DNA of 64,000 nt from an uncultured Bacilli bacterium. GTDB lineage: Bacteria; Bacillota_I; Bacilli_A; RF39; UBA660. Position 1 is the first letter of the stretch, and every line of letters begins with the position of its first letter. Positions 33,042-42,219 of this stretch are shown in pieces. The stretch covers positions 62,001-126,000 of the forward strand of contig CAKOSP010000001.1 in assembly GCA_934102335.1 (NCBI GenBank), read 5' to 3'. The position numbers were made by a program, and so were the translations under genes. The notes beneath the pieces were generated by a model that was given only the letters and a program-made list of their open reading frames with translations, did no database searches and was not told the DNA's origin.

Positions 33042-34061
33042 ATGAATAACAAAAAAGTGATTACCACAATAGTTATTATTGCAATATTTTCATTAGCAAC
33101 CATAAGTGCAACATATGCCTATTTTAAGGCACGTATAGGAGCTAAATCTGCAACTAGTACAAATGTAACTTCAAAAACTATCGATCAATTAACATTTAAA
33201 GAGGGTGAAGCAATCTCTTTATCAGCTACCCAATCAAATTTTACTACAGGTAGTGGTGATTTATCATCCAGTACTTCACCTAGTGTTATATTAAAATCTC
33301 GAAATGATGGTACAGCAAGCTATAATTATAAAGCCTGTTTAAATATCTTGGAAAATACGTTTGTTCATTCCCAAATAAGTTCAACTGAAACAAGTTTAGG
33401 AAGAACAGTTAATTTATTTGATTATAAAAATTTTTACGCAGACACATCAAAATTCACTATAACTGATGGGGTTGTTAGTGGACTCAATAGCAATTTTAAC
33501 AAGACTAAATATCAAATACCCGAAGAGTTAGTAGGTAAAACTTTGACATTTTCAGCTGATTTGAAATCCGGAGGTAACCTAACAGGAATATTTATTCACG
33601 GAGTAATAAATGGATCTGCCAAAGAGGGAAATAGGGTTACAACAGCAGATGAATTTGTAAAATCAAGTATGACATTTACTCCCACAAGTACAAGTGATTA
33701 TATTCATATTTCCTATGGAAATGGTCGTGGAACAATCGAGGTAAAAAATATTCAATTAGAAGTTGGAAGCAAAGCAACACCATATGACCAGTATGGATAT
33801 ATAACTAATCCAGATTTAGTACTTACCGTAACCAAAAATGGTACAACAGTTCTAACTCAAGATATAACTCATGGAAACGATACGATATGTATGCCCACAA
33901 CTAATGGAGGAACTACTACAACCCATACGATATCAGCCTCAAATGGTGTTACAAAAACCGATGAATGGAAAGCAACGGTTACATTTAAAAACTATACTGG
34001 CAGTCAAAATGCTAACTTAGCCAAAAGCTTTAGAACTAGATTTTACTTTACAAAACTGTAA
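33042..34061 (+). CDS. Camelysin/TasA-like surface protein with a different inner module (paralog 2)
   Basis: A 339-residue exported protein, closely similar to paralog 1 in the signal region (ATISATYAYFKARIG), the first beta domain (KSRNDGTASYNYKACLNILENTFVHS) and the C-terminal part (LTVTKNGTTVLTQDITHG, TVTFKNYTGSQNANL). The middle (~127-245) is different: FYADTSKFTITDGVV, VGKTLTFSADLKSGG and IQLEVGSKATPYDQYG look like a carbohydrate-binding-type module common in phage tail proteins. Only a promoter region separates it from paralog 1, so a tandem duplication followed by module exchange is likely. Confidence 0.75.
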   Translation: MNNKKVITTIVIIAIFSLATISATYAYFKARIGAKSATSTNVTSKTIDQLTFKEGEAISLSATQSNFTTGSGDLSSSTSPSVILKSRNDGTASYNYKACLNILENTFVHSQISSTETSLGRTVNLFDYKNFYADTSKFTITDGVVSGLNSNFNKTKYQIPEELVGKTLTFSADLKSGGNLTGIFIHGVINGSAKEGNRVTTADEFVKSSMTFTPTSTSDYIHISYGNGRGTIEVKNIQLEVGSKATPYDQYGYITNPDLVLTVTKNGTTVLTQDITHGNDTICMPTTNGGTTTTHTISASNGVTKTDEWKATVTFKNYTGSQNANLAKSFRTRFYFTKL

Positions 34062-34087
34062 ACTTCATTGAAAAATGAAGTTTTTTT
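34061..34087 (+). terminator. Terminator after camelysin-like paralog 2
   Basis: AACTTCATT (34061-34069) pairs with AATGAAGTT (34074-34082), followed by T's. Confidence 0.82.
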
Positions 34088-34088
34088 A

Positions 34089-34097
34089 TGCTATAAT
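34089..34097 (+). promoter_or_regulatory. Extended -10 promoter of the thyX gene
   Basis: TG-C-TATAAT directly follows the terminator T run, 22 bases before the thyX start. Confidence 0.6.
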
Positions 34098-34119
34098 TTA
34101 GTTATAGTGAGGATAGGAA

Positions 34120-35334
34120 ATGGAAAAGGTTAAAATTGATTTATTACCAAATTATTTTGTAGATGAAAAGGGAAAATTTAAAAAAGAAGAGGCTTTAAAT
34201 TTATGTGGTAAAATAGCGGGAGTTTGTTATGATGAAGAAGGATTTAAAACTTTAGAAAATGAACCAGAAGAAAAAACTATAAGAAGAATAAATAGAACTT
34301 TAAATAGTGGTCATCATAGTGTTTATGACCATGTATGTGTTAGTATGAATTTGCAAAATATATCTAAAGCTTTAGCAATGGTATTAAATAATGAACATCA
34401 ATATACCACTAGTGAAAAATCAGCAAGATATACTAAAATTTTAAGAAAAGATAATAGTAGAATTTCTTTACAAGAAGAAAGTTTATATAATAAATGGGTA
34501 GAAATTTTTAGAAAAGAAATTACTAAAGTGTATAGTTATGCATACAGTGAGAAACAAATAATAAAATTAGCCAGAGAAAATGCTAGATATTTAGTTACAG
34601 TATTTATGCCTACGACTCTTATTTATACGACAAGCTTAAGACAGATTAATTATATAGCATCTTGGATGAAAGAGTATATGGATAGTTTTAATCCATACGA
34701 CTCTTATGAAAGAAATTTAGCTTTAGAAATGAGTGAATTTATTTCACAATTAGAGAGCAAGAATCTTTTGGTCGAAGGCTTAATGAATAACGAAAAACAT
34801 AGACAGTTTTCTTTATTTGGAGAAAATTTAGCACAAAAAAAAGATGTCTTTTCTGATGTCTATTCAACAACATATGAAGCTTCGTGGGCTTATTTAGCTC
34901 AAGCTCAAAGACATAGAACTTTAGATTATCAGATGCAAAGACTTAATACACCTAATGAATCTAAAGCGTTTAAATGTTTTATTCCTCCAATAATAAAAGA
35001 CAATAGTGAATTAGTAGCTGAATGGATTGAAGATATGAAATCTGTTAAAGATTTGCACCCTCAAGGTGAGTTAATTTTAATTAATGAAATTGGAAGTTAC
35101 GAAAATTTTATTTTAAAATGTAAAGAAAGGCTATGCAGTGCTGCTCAGTTAGAAACAATGCTAAAGACAAAAGAAATATTAACCCAATATAATGAAGCGT
35201 TAATTAGCAGTAATGATCCACTTAAAGAAGACATAAAACAATATTTAAATGGAGCCAGATGTACATTCAAAGACTTTGAATGTAAAGATCATTGTCAATT
35301 TAAAGAGGGTATTACTTTAACAAGAAAGATTTAA
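34120..35334 (+). CDS. thyX: Double-length FAD-dependent thymidylate synthase
   Basis: A 404-residue protein, about twice the usual ThyX length. Both halves look ThyX-like. The first half holds GHHSVYDHVCVSMNL and, at the ThyX-motif position, EHQYTTSEKSARYTK, where the RHR is lost but the SEKSARY part is kept. The second half holds QRHRTLDYQMQRL, with RHR kept but the rest altered. The two partial motifs complement each other, as expected of a fused pseudo-dimer. The family makes dTMP from dUMP with methylene-tetrahydrofolate and FAD. The RBS is TGAGGATAGG. Activity of the fused form is inferred. Confidence 0.8.
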   Translation: MEKVKIDLLPNYFVDEKGKFKKEEALNLCGKIAGVCYDEEGFKTLENEPEEKTIRRINRTLNSGHHSVYDHVCVSMNLQNISKALAMVLNNEHQYTTSEKSARYTKILRKDNSRISLQEESLYNKWVEIFRKEITKVYSYAYSEKQIIKLARENARYLVTVFMPTTLIYTTSLRQINYIASWMKEYMDSFNPYDSYERNLALEMSEFISQLESKNLLVEGLMNNEKHRQFSLFGENLAQKKDVFSDVYSTTYEASWAYLAQAQRHRTLDYQMQRLNTPNESKAFKCFIPPIIKDNSELVAEWIEDMKSVKDLHPQGELILINEIGSYENFILKCKERLCSAAQLETMLKTKEILTQYNEALISSNDPLKEDIKQYLNGARCTFKDFECKDHCQFKEGITLTRKI

Positions 35335-35335
35335 A

Positions 35336-35362
35336 AAAAGGAACATTAAGTTCCTTTTAAAT
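35336..35362. terminator. Bidirectional terminator between thyX and murC
   Basis: AAAAGGAAC (35336-35344) pairs with GTTCCTTTT (35350-35358) around ATTAA. It is flanked by A's and T's and includes the murC stop. Confidence 0.82.
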
Positions 35363-36721
35363 TTTGTCTAAAAGTTTTAATCCTACTTTATTTATAGGCC
35401 CAGCTCCTATAGTAATGACTAAATCATTTTCTTTAACGTTATCTTTTAGATATTGTACAATTTTATCAAAATCATCTATGTATATAGCATTTTCATTATA
35501 TTTTTTTATTTCATCGATAATCATATCTTCAGTTATACCAAATGTATTTTCTTCTCTAGCTGGATAAATAGTTGCAATAATGACATGGTCAAAATCCGAT
35601 AATATTTTAGCAAATGTTTTATAATGTTCCATAGTTCTAGAGTATGTGTGAGATTGGAATACTGCCCAAGATTCATTGTGATCAATTTTAGATACACTTT
35701 TCACTGTAGTCTCAACTTCAGTAGGGTGATGAGCATAATCATCATAAACTTTTACATTATTATTATAATTTCCAATAAATTCAAAACGTCTTCCAACGCC
35801 GTGATAAGTCTCGATTCCTTCTTTTATTTTATTAATATCAGTAATGTATTCTAAGCAAAGAGAAAAAGCTGCTAAAGCATTATAAATATTGTGATAGCCA
35901 TAAACACTTAAATTAAGCTTTATTAAAGGTTTATCTTCTTTAAATATCCAAAATACTGGATGGCCTTCTTTATCTGTTGTAATATCTCTTGCAGTGTAAT
36001 CTGCATCGTTTTCGATACCATAAGTTATAGTTTTCCCGTTTTTATTTACTAAATCTTTTGAATTATCATCATCGTTATTTTTTACCAATATGCCATTTTC
36101 AGGTAATAATTCAGTATATTTTTTAAATGATGCTTTAATATTATCTATATTTTTAAAATAATCTAAATGATCATTATCTATATTTAAAACTATTTCACTA
36201 GTAGGGTGAAAATGTAAGAAAGAATCTACATATTCACAAGCTTCCATAATTAAGTAATCTTTAGAACCAATTTTAGTATTTCCATTTATTTCTGGTAACA
36301 TGGCTCCAATTTGAATTGTAGGATTAAGTTGTGCAGTAAGAAATGCCATGGATACCATACCTGTAGTAGTAGATTTACCATGAGTTCCAGAAATACAAAT
36401 GCAATTTTTATACTCCTTTGATATCATTCCTAAAAATTCGGCTCTTTCATACATTTCTTTATTTAATTTTTTTGCTTCTGTTCTTTCAGGGTCGTTTTCG
36501 CTTATAGCTGCAGTATAAACAACAATATCAGCATCATTTATCATTTCTGGATGATGGCCAATTTGAACATTTATTCCTAATTTTCTCAACATATCAATAG
36601 TATTGCCTTCTTGGGCATCACTTCCGGACACGATTGCTTTATGATCAAGTAATATTTGAGCTATACCGCTCATACTTATACCGCCGATACCAATCATATG
36701 TATTTTTTTATTTTCAAACAT
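35357..36721 (-). CDS. murC: UDP-N-acetylmuramate-L-alanine ligase
   Basis: A 454-residue Mur ligase. The N-terminal Rossmann part has HMIGIGGISMSGIA, the ATP loop is CISGTHGKSTTTGMV, and the central domain has LNIDNDHLDYF, VYDDYAHHPTEV and FQSHTYSRT. It joins L-Ala to UDP-MurNAc, the first peptide step of peptidoglycan synthesis. It is divergent from murD across ~100 bases, so wall-synthesis genes are paired but not in one operon. Full length; the RBS is AAGGTGATATT. Confidence 0.96.
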   Translation of the reverse strand: MFENKKIHMIGIGGISMSGIAQILLDHKAIVSGSDAQEGNTIDMLRKLGINVQIGHHPEMINDADIVVYTAAISENDPERTEAKKLNKEMYERAEFLGMISKEYKNCICISGTHGKSTTTGMVSMAFLTAQLNPTIQIGAMLPEINGNTKIGSKDYLIMEACEYVDSFLHFHPTSEIVLNIDNDHLDYFKNIDNIKASFKKYTELLPENGILVKNNDDDNSKDLVNKNGKTITYGIENDADYTARDITTDKEGHPVFWIFKEDKPLIKLNLSVYGYHNIYNALAAFSLCLEYITDINKIKEGIETYHGVGRRFEFIGNYNNNVKVYDDYAHHPTEVETTVKSVSKIDHNESWAVFQSHTYSRTMEHYKTFAKILSDFDHVIIATIYPAREENTFGITEDMIIDEIKKYNENAIYIDDFDKIVQYLKDNVKENDLVITIGAGPINKVGLKLLDKI

Positions 36722-36823
36722 AATATCACCTTTTCTTAATTTATTATATACTTTTAGTAGGTTATTGTCTATAAATAGTTCTTTAAATAATATATTTATG
36801 ATAAAATGTATATAGGTGATAAT

Positions 36824-38131
36824 GTGTATAAAAATTTAAAAATATTAATTCTTGGCGGGGCAAAAAGTGGCCTTAGTGTAGCTAAATTAGTTGCAAATGA
36901 TAATGATGTTACTTTAACGGATATGAATCCCTTAAAAGAAGAAGATGAAAAGTATTTAAAAGAACTAAATGTAAAAGTAATAATTACTAAAGATCAAGCT
37001 AGTTTAATAGATTCTAGTTGGGATTTAATAATTAAAAATCCTGCTATTATGTATACCAGTGAAGTTTATCAAAAATGTTTAAAGTTAAATTTGAAAGTAG
37101 AAAATGAATTAGAAGTTGGATATCATTTTTTACCAGAAAATGTCTTTATTATTGGAGTTACGGGTTCAAATGGTAAAACTACAACTACAACTATGATTTA
37201 TGAATTATTAAAAAAGATGGGAAAATCTGTTGTACTTGCGGGGAATATAGGAGAGCCTTTATGTTCTGCCTTAGATAGAGTTAAAAAAAATGATATACTT
37301 CTTTTAGAAATAAGTGATCATCAATTAGTAGACATGCATAAATTTAAAACTAATATTAGTGTTTTAACAAATATTTGTCCAACTCACTTAGATTATCATG
37401 GTACTTATGAACATTACAGAGATACCAAAAAGAAAATATTTAATAATCATACTTCTAAAGATCTAGCAATAATAAATTATAAGAATAGTGACGCTTTACT
37501 AGTCTCTAAAGATATTTTATCTACAAAAATTTATTTTAATGATGATAAAAATTATTTTGATGAAAATGCAATATATATAGATAATGAAAAAATAATTGCT
37601 TTAGATGATATTAGCGTTGTAGGTAGTCATAACTATGAAAATATTTTAGCAGCTTTACTAGTTATAAAAAACTTTGGTTTGGACAAAAATATTATTAAAG
37701 AATTTTTAAAAGAATTTAAAGGAGTAGAACATCGTTTAGAATTTGTTACTAAAAAGGATGGCGTAAAATATTATAATGACTCTAAAGCAACTAATCCAGT
37801 GGCTACAATAACAGCTTTAAAGACTTTTAAGAATCCAATACATTTAATTCTTGGAGGACAAGAAAGATATCAAGATTTTAATGAATTAAACGATTATATG
37901 GGTTATGTTAAACATATTTATGCGATTGGAACAGTAACTGATAGATTAGAAAAGTATGCAAATGATATTAAAAAGCCAATAACTAAATGCTATACGTTAA
38001 AAACAGCTATGGAAAATGTTAAACAAAATGTTGAAGAAGGCGATATAGTTCTTTTATCTACTGCTAGTGCTTCACAAGATCAATATAAGAGATTTGAAGA
38101 TAGAGGAGAAGAATTTAAAAAACTCATTTGA
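36824..38131 (+). CDS. murD: UDP-N-acetylmuramoyl-L-alanine-D-glutamate ligase
   Basis: A 435-residue Mur ligase. The N-terminus KILILGGAKSGLSVAKL matches the MurD opening, the P-loop is GVTGSNGKTTTTTMI, and AGNIGEPL, LTNICPTHLDYHG and YYNDSKATNP are the substrate and magnesium motifs. It adds D-Glu to UDP-MurNAc-L-Ala, the step after MurC. The true start is probably the GTG at 36824, because AGGTGATAAT lies just before it; an ATG 18 bases upstream overlaps that site. The LLEISDHQL segment replaces the common LELSSFQL, a minor variation. Ends with TGA. Confidence 0.96.
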   Translation: MYKNLKILILGGAKSGLSVAKLVANDNDVTLTDMNPLKEEDEKYLKELNVKVIITKDQASLIDSSWDLIIKNPAIMYTSEVYQKCLKLNLKVENELEVGYHFLPENVFIIGVTGSNGKTTTTTMIYELLKKMGKSVVLAGNIGEPLCSALDRVKKNDILLLEISDHQLVDMHKFKTNISVLTNICPTHLDYHGTYEHYRDTKKKIFNNHTSKDLAIINYKNSDALLVSKDILSTKIYFNDDKNYFDENAIYIDNEKIIALDDISVVGSHNYENILAALLVIKNFGLDKNIIKEFLKEFKGVEHRLEFVTKKDGVKYYNDSKATNPVATITALKTFKNPIHLILGGQERYQDFNELNDYMGYVKHIYAIGTVTDRLEKYANDIKKPITKCYTLKTAMENVKQNVEEGDIVLLSTASASQDQYKRFEDRGEEFKKLI

Positions 38132-38133
38132 TA

Positions 38134-38162
38134 TTGAAATAAATTCTAAAAAAAGATATAAT
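38134..38162 (+). promoter_or_regulatory. Strong sigmaA promoter of the Ig-like membrane protein gene
   Basis: -35 TTGAAA (38134-38139), a 17-nt spacer and a consensus TATAAT (38157-38162), directly behind the murD stop. Confidence 0.75.
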
Positions 38163-38190
38163 TTTTCTAGAATAAGAAAAGGGGTCAATT

Positions 38191-39315
38191 ATGAATAATC
38201 AGGATCAAAATTTTGATGATGGTATTGAAACTTTAGACATAGAGCCACAAACAGCAAAAATAAATAATGGCGTTGATGATTACAGTAATAATATTGGCTC
38301 CAGCATTGGGATTTCACCATCTTATATTTCTAATATAGATTTATCAAAAAAAGAACAAATAGGTTTTTTACCTCCAGAAAAAGAAGAAAAAAAGAAAAAG
38401 AAGAATATAGTTAAATTATTTGTGACTATTATAATAGTATGTTTATCCATTGCACTCGTGGGATTTGGGGTATATTATTATTTATCTTTAGCTAATAGTA
38501 AGGCTAAGAAAAAAGTAATTCCCAAGGATTTGGTTTTTGATGTAGACACAAATTTATCTACGAGCCCACTTGATTATGCAACTTTTAATGGAGTATCTTC
38601 AACAAATTGTTATGTTAATACCAAAGATGTTGATACAAAAAAATCTGGTAAATATAATTATTCAATTGTATGTGGTAATGAAAAATACGATGGAACAATA
38701 ACTATTTTAGATAAAACACCACCAGAAGCTGTATTAAAAACAGTTAATAAAAAAGTTAATGATTCAATTGAGGCTAGCGAATTTATTGAATCATGTACAG
38801 ATGATTCAGAATGTATTTATTCATTTATGGATGAACAGCAAGTAAAAACAAGTATTCAAAATGTTGGTAGTTATACGGTTAGAATTAAAGTCTCTGATAC
38901 ATCTGGAAATAGTATTTATATAGATGGTACTTTAAATGTTACTTCATCAGATATAGCCTATTACTTAGAATGTAGTAGCCCATTAAATAATAGTAGTGAA
39001 GAATATGTTTCTTCTATAATTGATGAACTAGGTTTTAATGATAAAGATGAATATTTAAATACTTTAAATAGAACTACTTCTTATATGTATTTAGATTCAA
39101 ATGCTTATAAAACAGATAAAGAAAATAGCGGTGATAATGCTTTTAAAAACCAAACTGGGATAGTTTCATTCGATGATAGTAAATATACCGTAAAAGTTAC
39201 ATATGCTATTTCAAAAGAACAATTTGATAGTGAATCAAATCAAAGCGATTTGAATAATTATGAGACTATAAATAAATATTATAATTCTAAAAGTTATATA
39301 TGTATAAAAAAATAA
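38191..39315 (+). CDS. Membrane-anchored protein with Ig-like extracellular domains
   Basis: A 374-residue protein. A 65-residue acidic cytoplasmic N-terminus ends in KEEKKKKKN and is followed by one transmembrane segment (~72-95, LFVTIIIVCLSIALVGFGVYYY). The outside part has two Ig-like/DUF5011-type units; LDKTPPEAVLK and VGSYTVRIKVSDTSGNSIY are the clearest. Paired cysteines (SSTNCYV...SIVCGN and ESCTDDSECIYS) could form disulfides. The C-terminal ~110 residues are not recognisable. Strong promoter; terminator shared with trmL. Probably an envelope protein of unknown role. Confidence 0.7.
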   Translation: MNNQDQNFDDGIETLDIEPQTAKINNGVDDYSNNIGSSIGISPSYISNIDLSKKEQIGFLPPEKEEKKKKKNIVKLFVTIIIVCLSIALVGFGVYYYLSLANSKAKKKVIPKDLVFDVDTNLSTSPLDYATFNGVSSTNCYVNTKDVDTKKSGKYNYSIVCGNEKYDGTITILDKTPPEAVLKTVNKKVNDSIEASEFIESCTDDSECIYSFMDEQQVKTSIQNVGSYTVRIKVSDTSGNSIYIDGTLNVTSSDIAYYLECSSPLNNSSEEYVSSIIDELGFNDKDEYLNTLNRTTSYMYLDSNAYKTDKENSGDNAFKNQTGIVSFDDSKYTVKVTYAISKEQFDSESNQSDLNNYETINKYYNSKSYICIKK

Positions 39316-39339
39316 GAACTGATAAAAATCAGCTCTTTT
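39314..39339. terminator. Bidirectional terminator between the Ig-like gene and trmL
   Basis: AAGAaCTGAT (39314-39323) pairs with ATCAGcTCTT (39328-39337), with T's on the plus side and A-rich sequence on the other. Confidence 0.7.
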
Positions 39340-39853
39340 CATTATAATCTTCTATTTCTGTTTTACTTTTGTGAGGTTCATCAAAAAGTAAGTCAGGATA
39401 ATTTTGTTGTCTTAAGGCTTCATATGTAAGAATAGCTACAGTATTAGATAAATTAAGTGCTCTTACATGATCAGTCATAGGCATACGCATACAGGTGTCT
39501 AGATGCTTTTTTAATAATTCTTTTGGAAGCCCAGTTGATTCTTTTCCAAAGAAAAAGTAGTAGTTTTCATCTTTATTGCTATAATCAAACTCTGAGTGAG
39601 GTTTATGACCATATCTAGTTGTGAAAAAATATTTGCCATTGGGATTTTTACTAAAAAAGTCATCTAAATTATCATATACTTGGTAATCACAAAAGGGAAT
39701 ATAGTTAACGCCACTTCTTTTAATATATTTTTCATCAAGTGAAAAGCCAAGCGGTTTAATTAAATGTAATTTAGAATTAGTTGCGACACAAGTACGCATT
39801 ATATTACCAGTATTTTGAGGAATTTCTGGTTCAAATAAAACTATATTAATCAT
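39329..39853 (-). CDS. trmL: tRNA (cytidine(34)-2'-O)-methyltransferase
   Basis: A 174-residue SPOUT methyltransferase. INIVLFEPEIPQNTGNIMRTC, LHLIKPLGFSLDEKYIKRSG, FFFGKESTGLP and MPMTDHVRALNLSNTVAI are the full set of TrmL (YibK/CspR) motifs, including the knotted SAM site. It methylates the wobble ribose of certain leucine tRNAs. It lies 11 bases downstream of the ftsK-type gene on the same strand, so probably one transcript. The length is typical apart from a slightly longer charged tail. Confidence 0.95.
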   Translation of the reverse strand: MINIVLFEPEIPQNTGNIMRTCVATNSKLHLIKPLGFSLDEKYIKRSGVNYIPFCDYQVYDNLDDFFSKNPNGKYFFTTRYGHKPHSEFDYSNKDENYYFFFGKESTGLPKELLKKHLDTCMRMPMTDHVRALNLSNTVAILTYEALRQQNYPDLLFDEPHKSKTEIEDYNEKS

Positions 39854-39864
39854 AAAATCATTCC

Positions 39865-42108
39865 TTATTCATTATTATCTTTTAATTTTACTAAAACTTC
39901 ACGAGGCTTAGATCCATTTTGTGGTCCAACTATGCCTCTTTCTTCAAGCAAATCTATCATTCTTGCAGCTCTGTTATAACCAAATCTAAATCTTCTTTGA
40001 ATTAATGAGGCACTTATTTTGCCAGTTGATATTGCAAATTCAACAACTTCATCATACATGGCATCATCATTATGTTCACCACTACCTGAATAGCTTACAT
40101 CAGAAGATCCTGTGGCAACATTTAAATTTGCAAATTCTTCATCATATTTAGCTAATGCTTGCTTTTTACAATAATTTATTAATTTTTCAATTTCTCCATC
40201 GGAAATAAAACAACCTTGAACACGTACAGGATTAGTAGCACCCATAGGGAAGTATAACATATCTCCACGACCTAGAAGTTTTTCAGCCCCAGCTTGGTCT
40301 AATATAGTTCTAGAATCTATTTGACTTGATACTGCAAAAGAAATACGTGATGGAATATTATTCTTAACCAGACCGGTAATTACATCAGTAGAAGGTCTTT
40401 GAGTAGCAACTATTAAATGAATACCAGCAGCACGTGCCATTTGAGTAATACGAGTAATTGAGTCTTCAACTTCTTTAGAAGCAACTAACATTAAATCTGC
40501 AAGTTCATCTATTATAACAACTATATAACTCATTTTTGCTAGTGGAGTTTCTGGATGCTTTTTATTTTCTTTTTCAACCCACTCATTGTAACTAGTTATA
40601 TTTTTGAATTCTTTGTCAGCAAATAATTGATATCTTTTTTCCATTTCTACAACTATTTTTTGCAGAGTAATTGAAGCTTTTTTGGGATCAGTTACAACTG
40701 GGCATAATAGGTGAGGAACTCCATTATAATTAGATAATTCAACTTTTTTGGGGTCCACTAATACCAATTTTACTTCATTAGGTTTATAACGCATTAAAAT
40801 GGAAGCTATCATCGAATTGATACAAACAGACTTACCAGAACCAGTTGAACCTGCTACTAATAAGTGAGGCATTTTTGTTATATCAGCATTAATAGAACTA
40901 CCCATAATGTCTTTACCTAAACAAACTTGAATTTTATTTTCTAATTTAATTCCTTTACTAGATTCGAATATTTCTCTTATTTGAACTGCTGCTATAGAAG
41001 CATTGGGAATTTCTATACCAATAGCTTTTTTTCCAGGAATAGGAGCTTGAATACGTACATCTTTTGCTCCCAATGCTAAAGCAATTTCTTTATTAATGCT
41101 TAAAATTCTATTTACTTTAGTACCAGCAGGAACTGTTATTTCATATTCTGTAACGGCAGGCCCTATATGAATTTCTACAACATTAGCTATAATTCCAAAA
41201 TCTTTTAAGACTCTTTCCAATATTTCTTGGTTTGCTCTAGTTTCACCCATAATATTATTATCTTTTTTAACTTTTATAGGATCAAGCAAATTAATACTTG
41301 GTAATCTATAATCTCCAGAATTTGTATTTTCTTCTTCATATTCTACTTCTTTGATTTCTTCTTTAACAGGTATTTCATTATGTTTTAAATCATCAATACT
41401 AGTTATTATGACTTTATGATCATCATTAGCATTAATAATAGGCTCTTTTTTCTCAGTATTTTCTAAGACAACACCGTCTTCGTCAACCAAAATCTTTTTA
41501 TCTTTAGGTTCTTTTTTGAGTTTTTTAAATAATTCTTTAATTTTATTTAATATATCTGAAATAGTAATATTAAATGTTAAAATAAGTCCAAAAATAGTAA
41601 GCACCCAAAGTACTATTTTAGTTCCTACAACTCCAAACAAAGAATAAAAAGCTGCGGTGAATAAAGCTCCTGTTAAACCACCACCAATAACAATAGAAGT
41701 AGTACCAATACTGTTTAACGCAGTAGCAGTAGTAATTGTGGACATTCTTTCCATATAATTATTATACGTAGCTAAAAGTATTCCTTTAAAATCTTGTTCA
41801 ATATTTAAAAATTCTAAATGGCTTGCCATTAAAATTACTAAGAAAATAACGTATAGGCCAATTAATTTAGCACTAAAAAATTTAGGCATTGATCTTTTTA
41901 TAAGCATATAGCAGCCGACTATAATTAAAAAAGCCAAGATCACAAACCACCAAGTTCCTGCCAGAAACATAGCAAATTTTTTCAGAATCATGCCTATATA
42001 TCCAAATCCAAAACCAATAATACCAATTAATATTAAAATTAATCCGGTAAATTCTATACTATAACTAAATTTATTTTTATTTTCTTTTGATTTCTTTCTT
42101 TTTGCCAT
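39865..42108 (-). CDS. FtsK/SpoIIIE family DNA translocase
   Basis: A 747-residue protein. Four hydrophobic segments lie within ~20-190, followed by a charged linker, the translocase motor with Walker A VAGSTGSGKSVCIN and Walker B-region VVIIDELADLM, and TQRPSTDVITG. The C-terminal gamma DNA-reading domain contains ISASLIQRRFRFGYNRAARMIDLLE. The start is placed at MAKRKKSK, behind GGTGATAAT, rather than at 42120. The protein pumps chromosome ends through the division or sporulation septum. FtsK and SpoIIIE cannot be separated from sequence alone, so no symbol is given. Confidence 0.95.
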   Translation of the reverse strand: MAKRKKSKENKNKFSYSIEFTGLILILIGIIGFGFGYIGMILKKFAMFLAGTWWFVILAFLIIVGCYMLIKRSMPKFFSAKLIGLYVIFLVILMASHLEFLNIEQDFKGILLATYNNYMERMSTITTATALNSIGTTSIVIGGGLTGALFTAAFYSLFGVVGTKIVLWVLTIFGLILTFNITISDILNKIKELFKKLKKEPKDKKILVDEDGVVLENTEKKEPIINANDDHKVIITSIDDLKHNEIPVKEEIKEVEYEEENTNSGDYRLPSINLLDPIKVKKDNNIMGETRANQEILERVLKDFGIIANVVEIHIGPAVTEYEITVPAGTKVNRILSINKEIALALGAKDVRIQAPIPGKKAIGIEIPNASIAAVQIREIFESSKGIKLENKIQVCLGKDIMGSSINADITKMPHLLVAGSTGSGKSVCINSMIASILMRYKPNEVKLVLVDPKKVELSNYNGVPHLLCPVVTDPKKASITLQKIVVEMEKRYQLFADKEFKNITSYNEWVEKENKKHPETPLAKMSYIVVIIDELADLMLVASKEVEDSITRITQMARAAGIHLIVATQRPSTDVITGLVKNNIPSRISFAVSSQIDSRTILDQAGAEKLLGRGDMLYFPMGATNPVRVQGCFISDGEIEKLINYCKKQALAKYDEEFANLNVATGSSDVSYSGSGEHNDDAMYDEVVEFAISTGKISASLIQRRFRFGYNRAARMIDLLEERGIVGPQNGSKPREVLVKLKDNNE

Positions 42109-42219
42109 TATTATCACCATAATAATTATAACTTATAAAGTAGGTTTTTGCAAAATATTTGTAGGCTTTTATACAAGCAATAAAAATACCCAAGAATATT
42201 TTAAAAGTGAGGTGATAAA

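Noticed and set aside
27666..38131. Mycoplasma-type genetic code (TGA as tryptophan)
   Set aside because: Several genes end in TGA at the expected family length, and tryptophans in conserved motifs are TGG.
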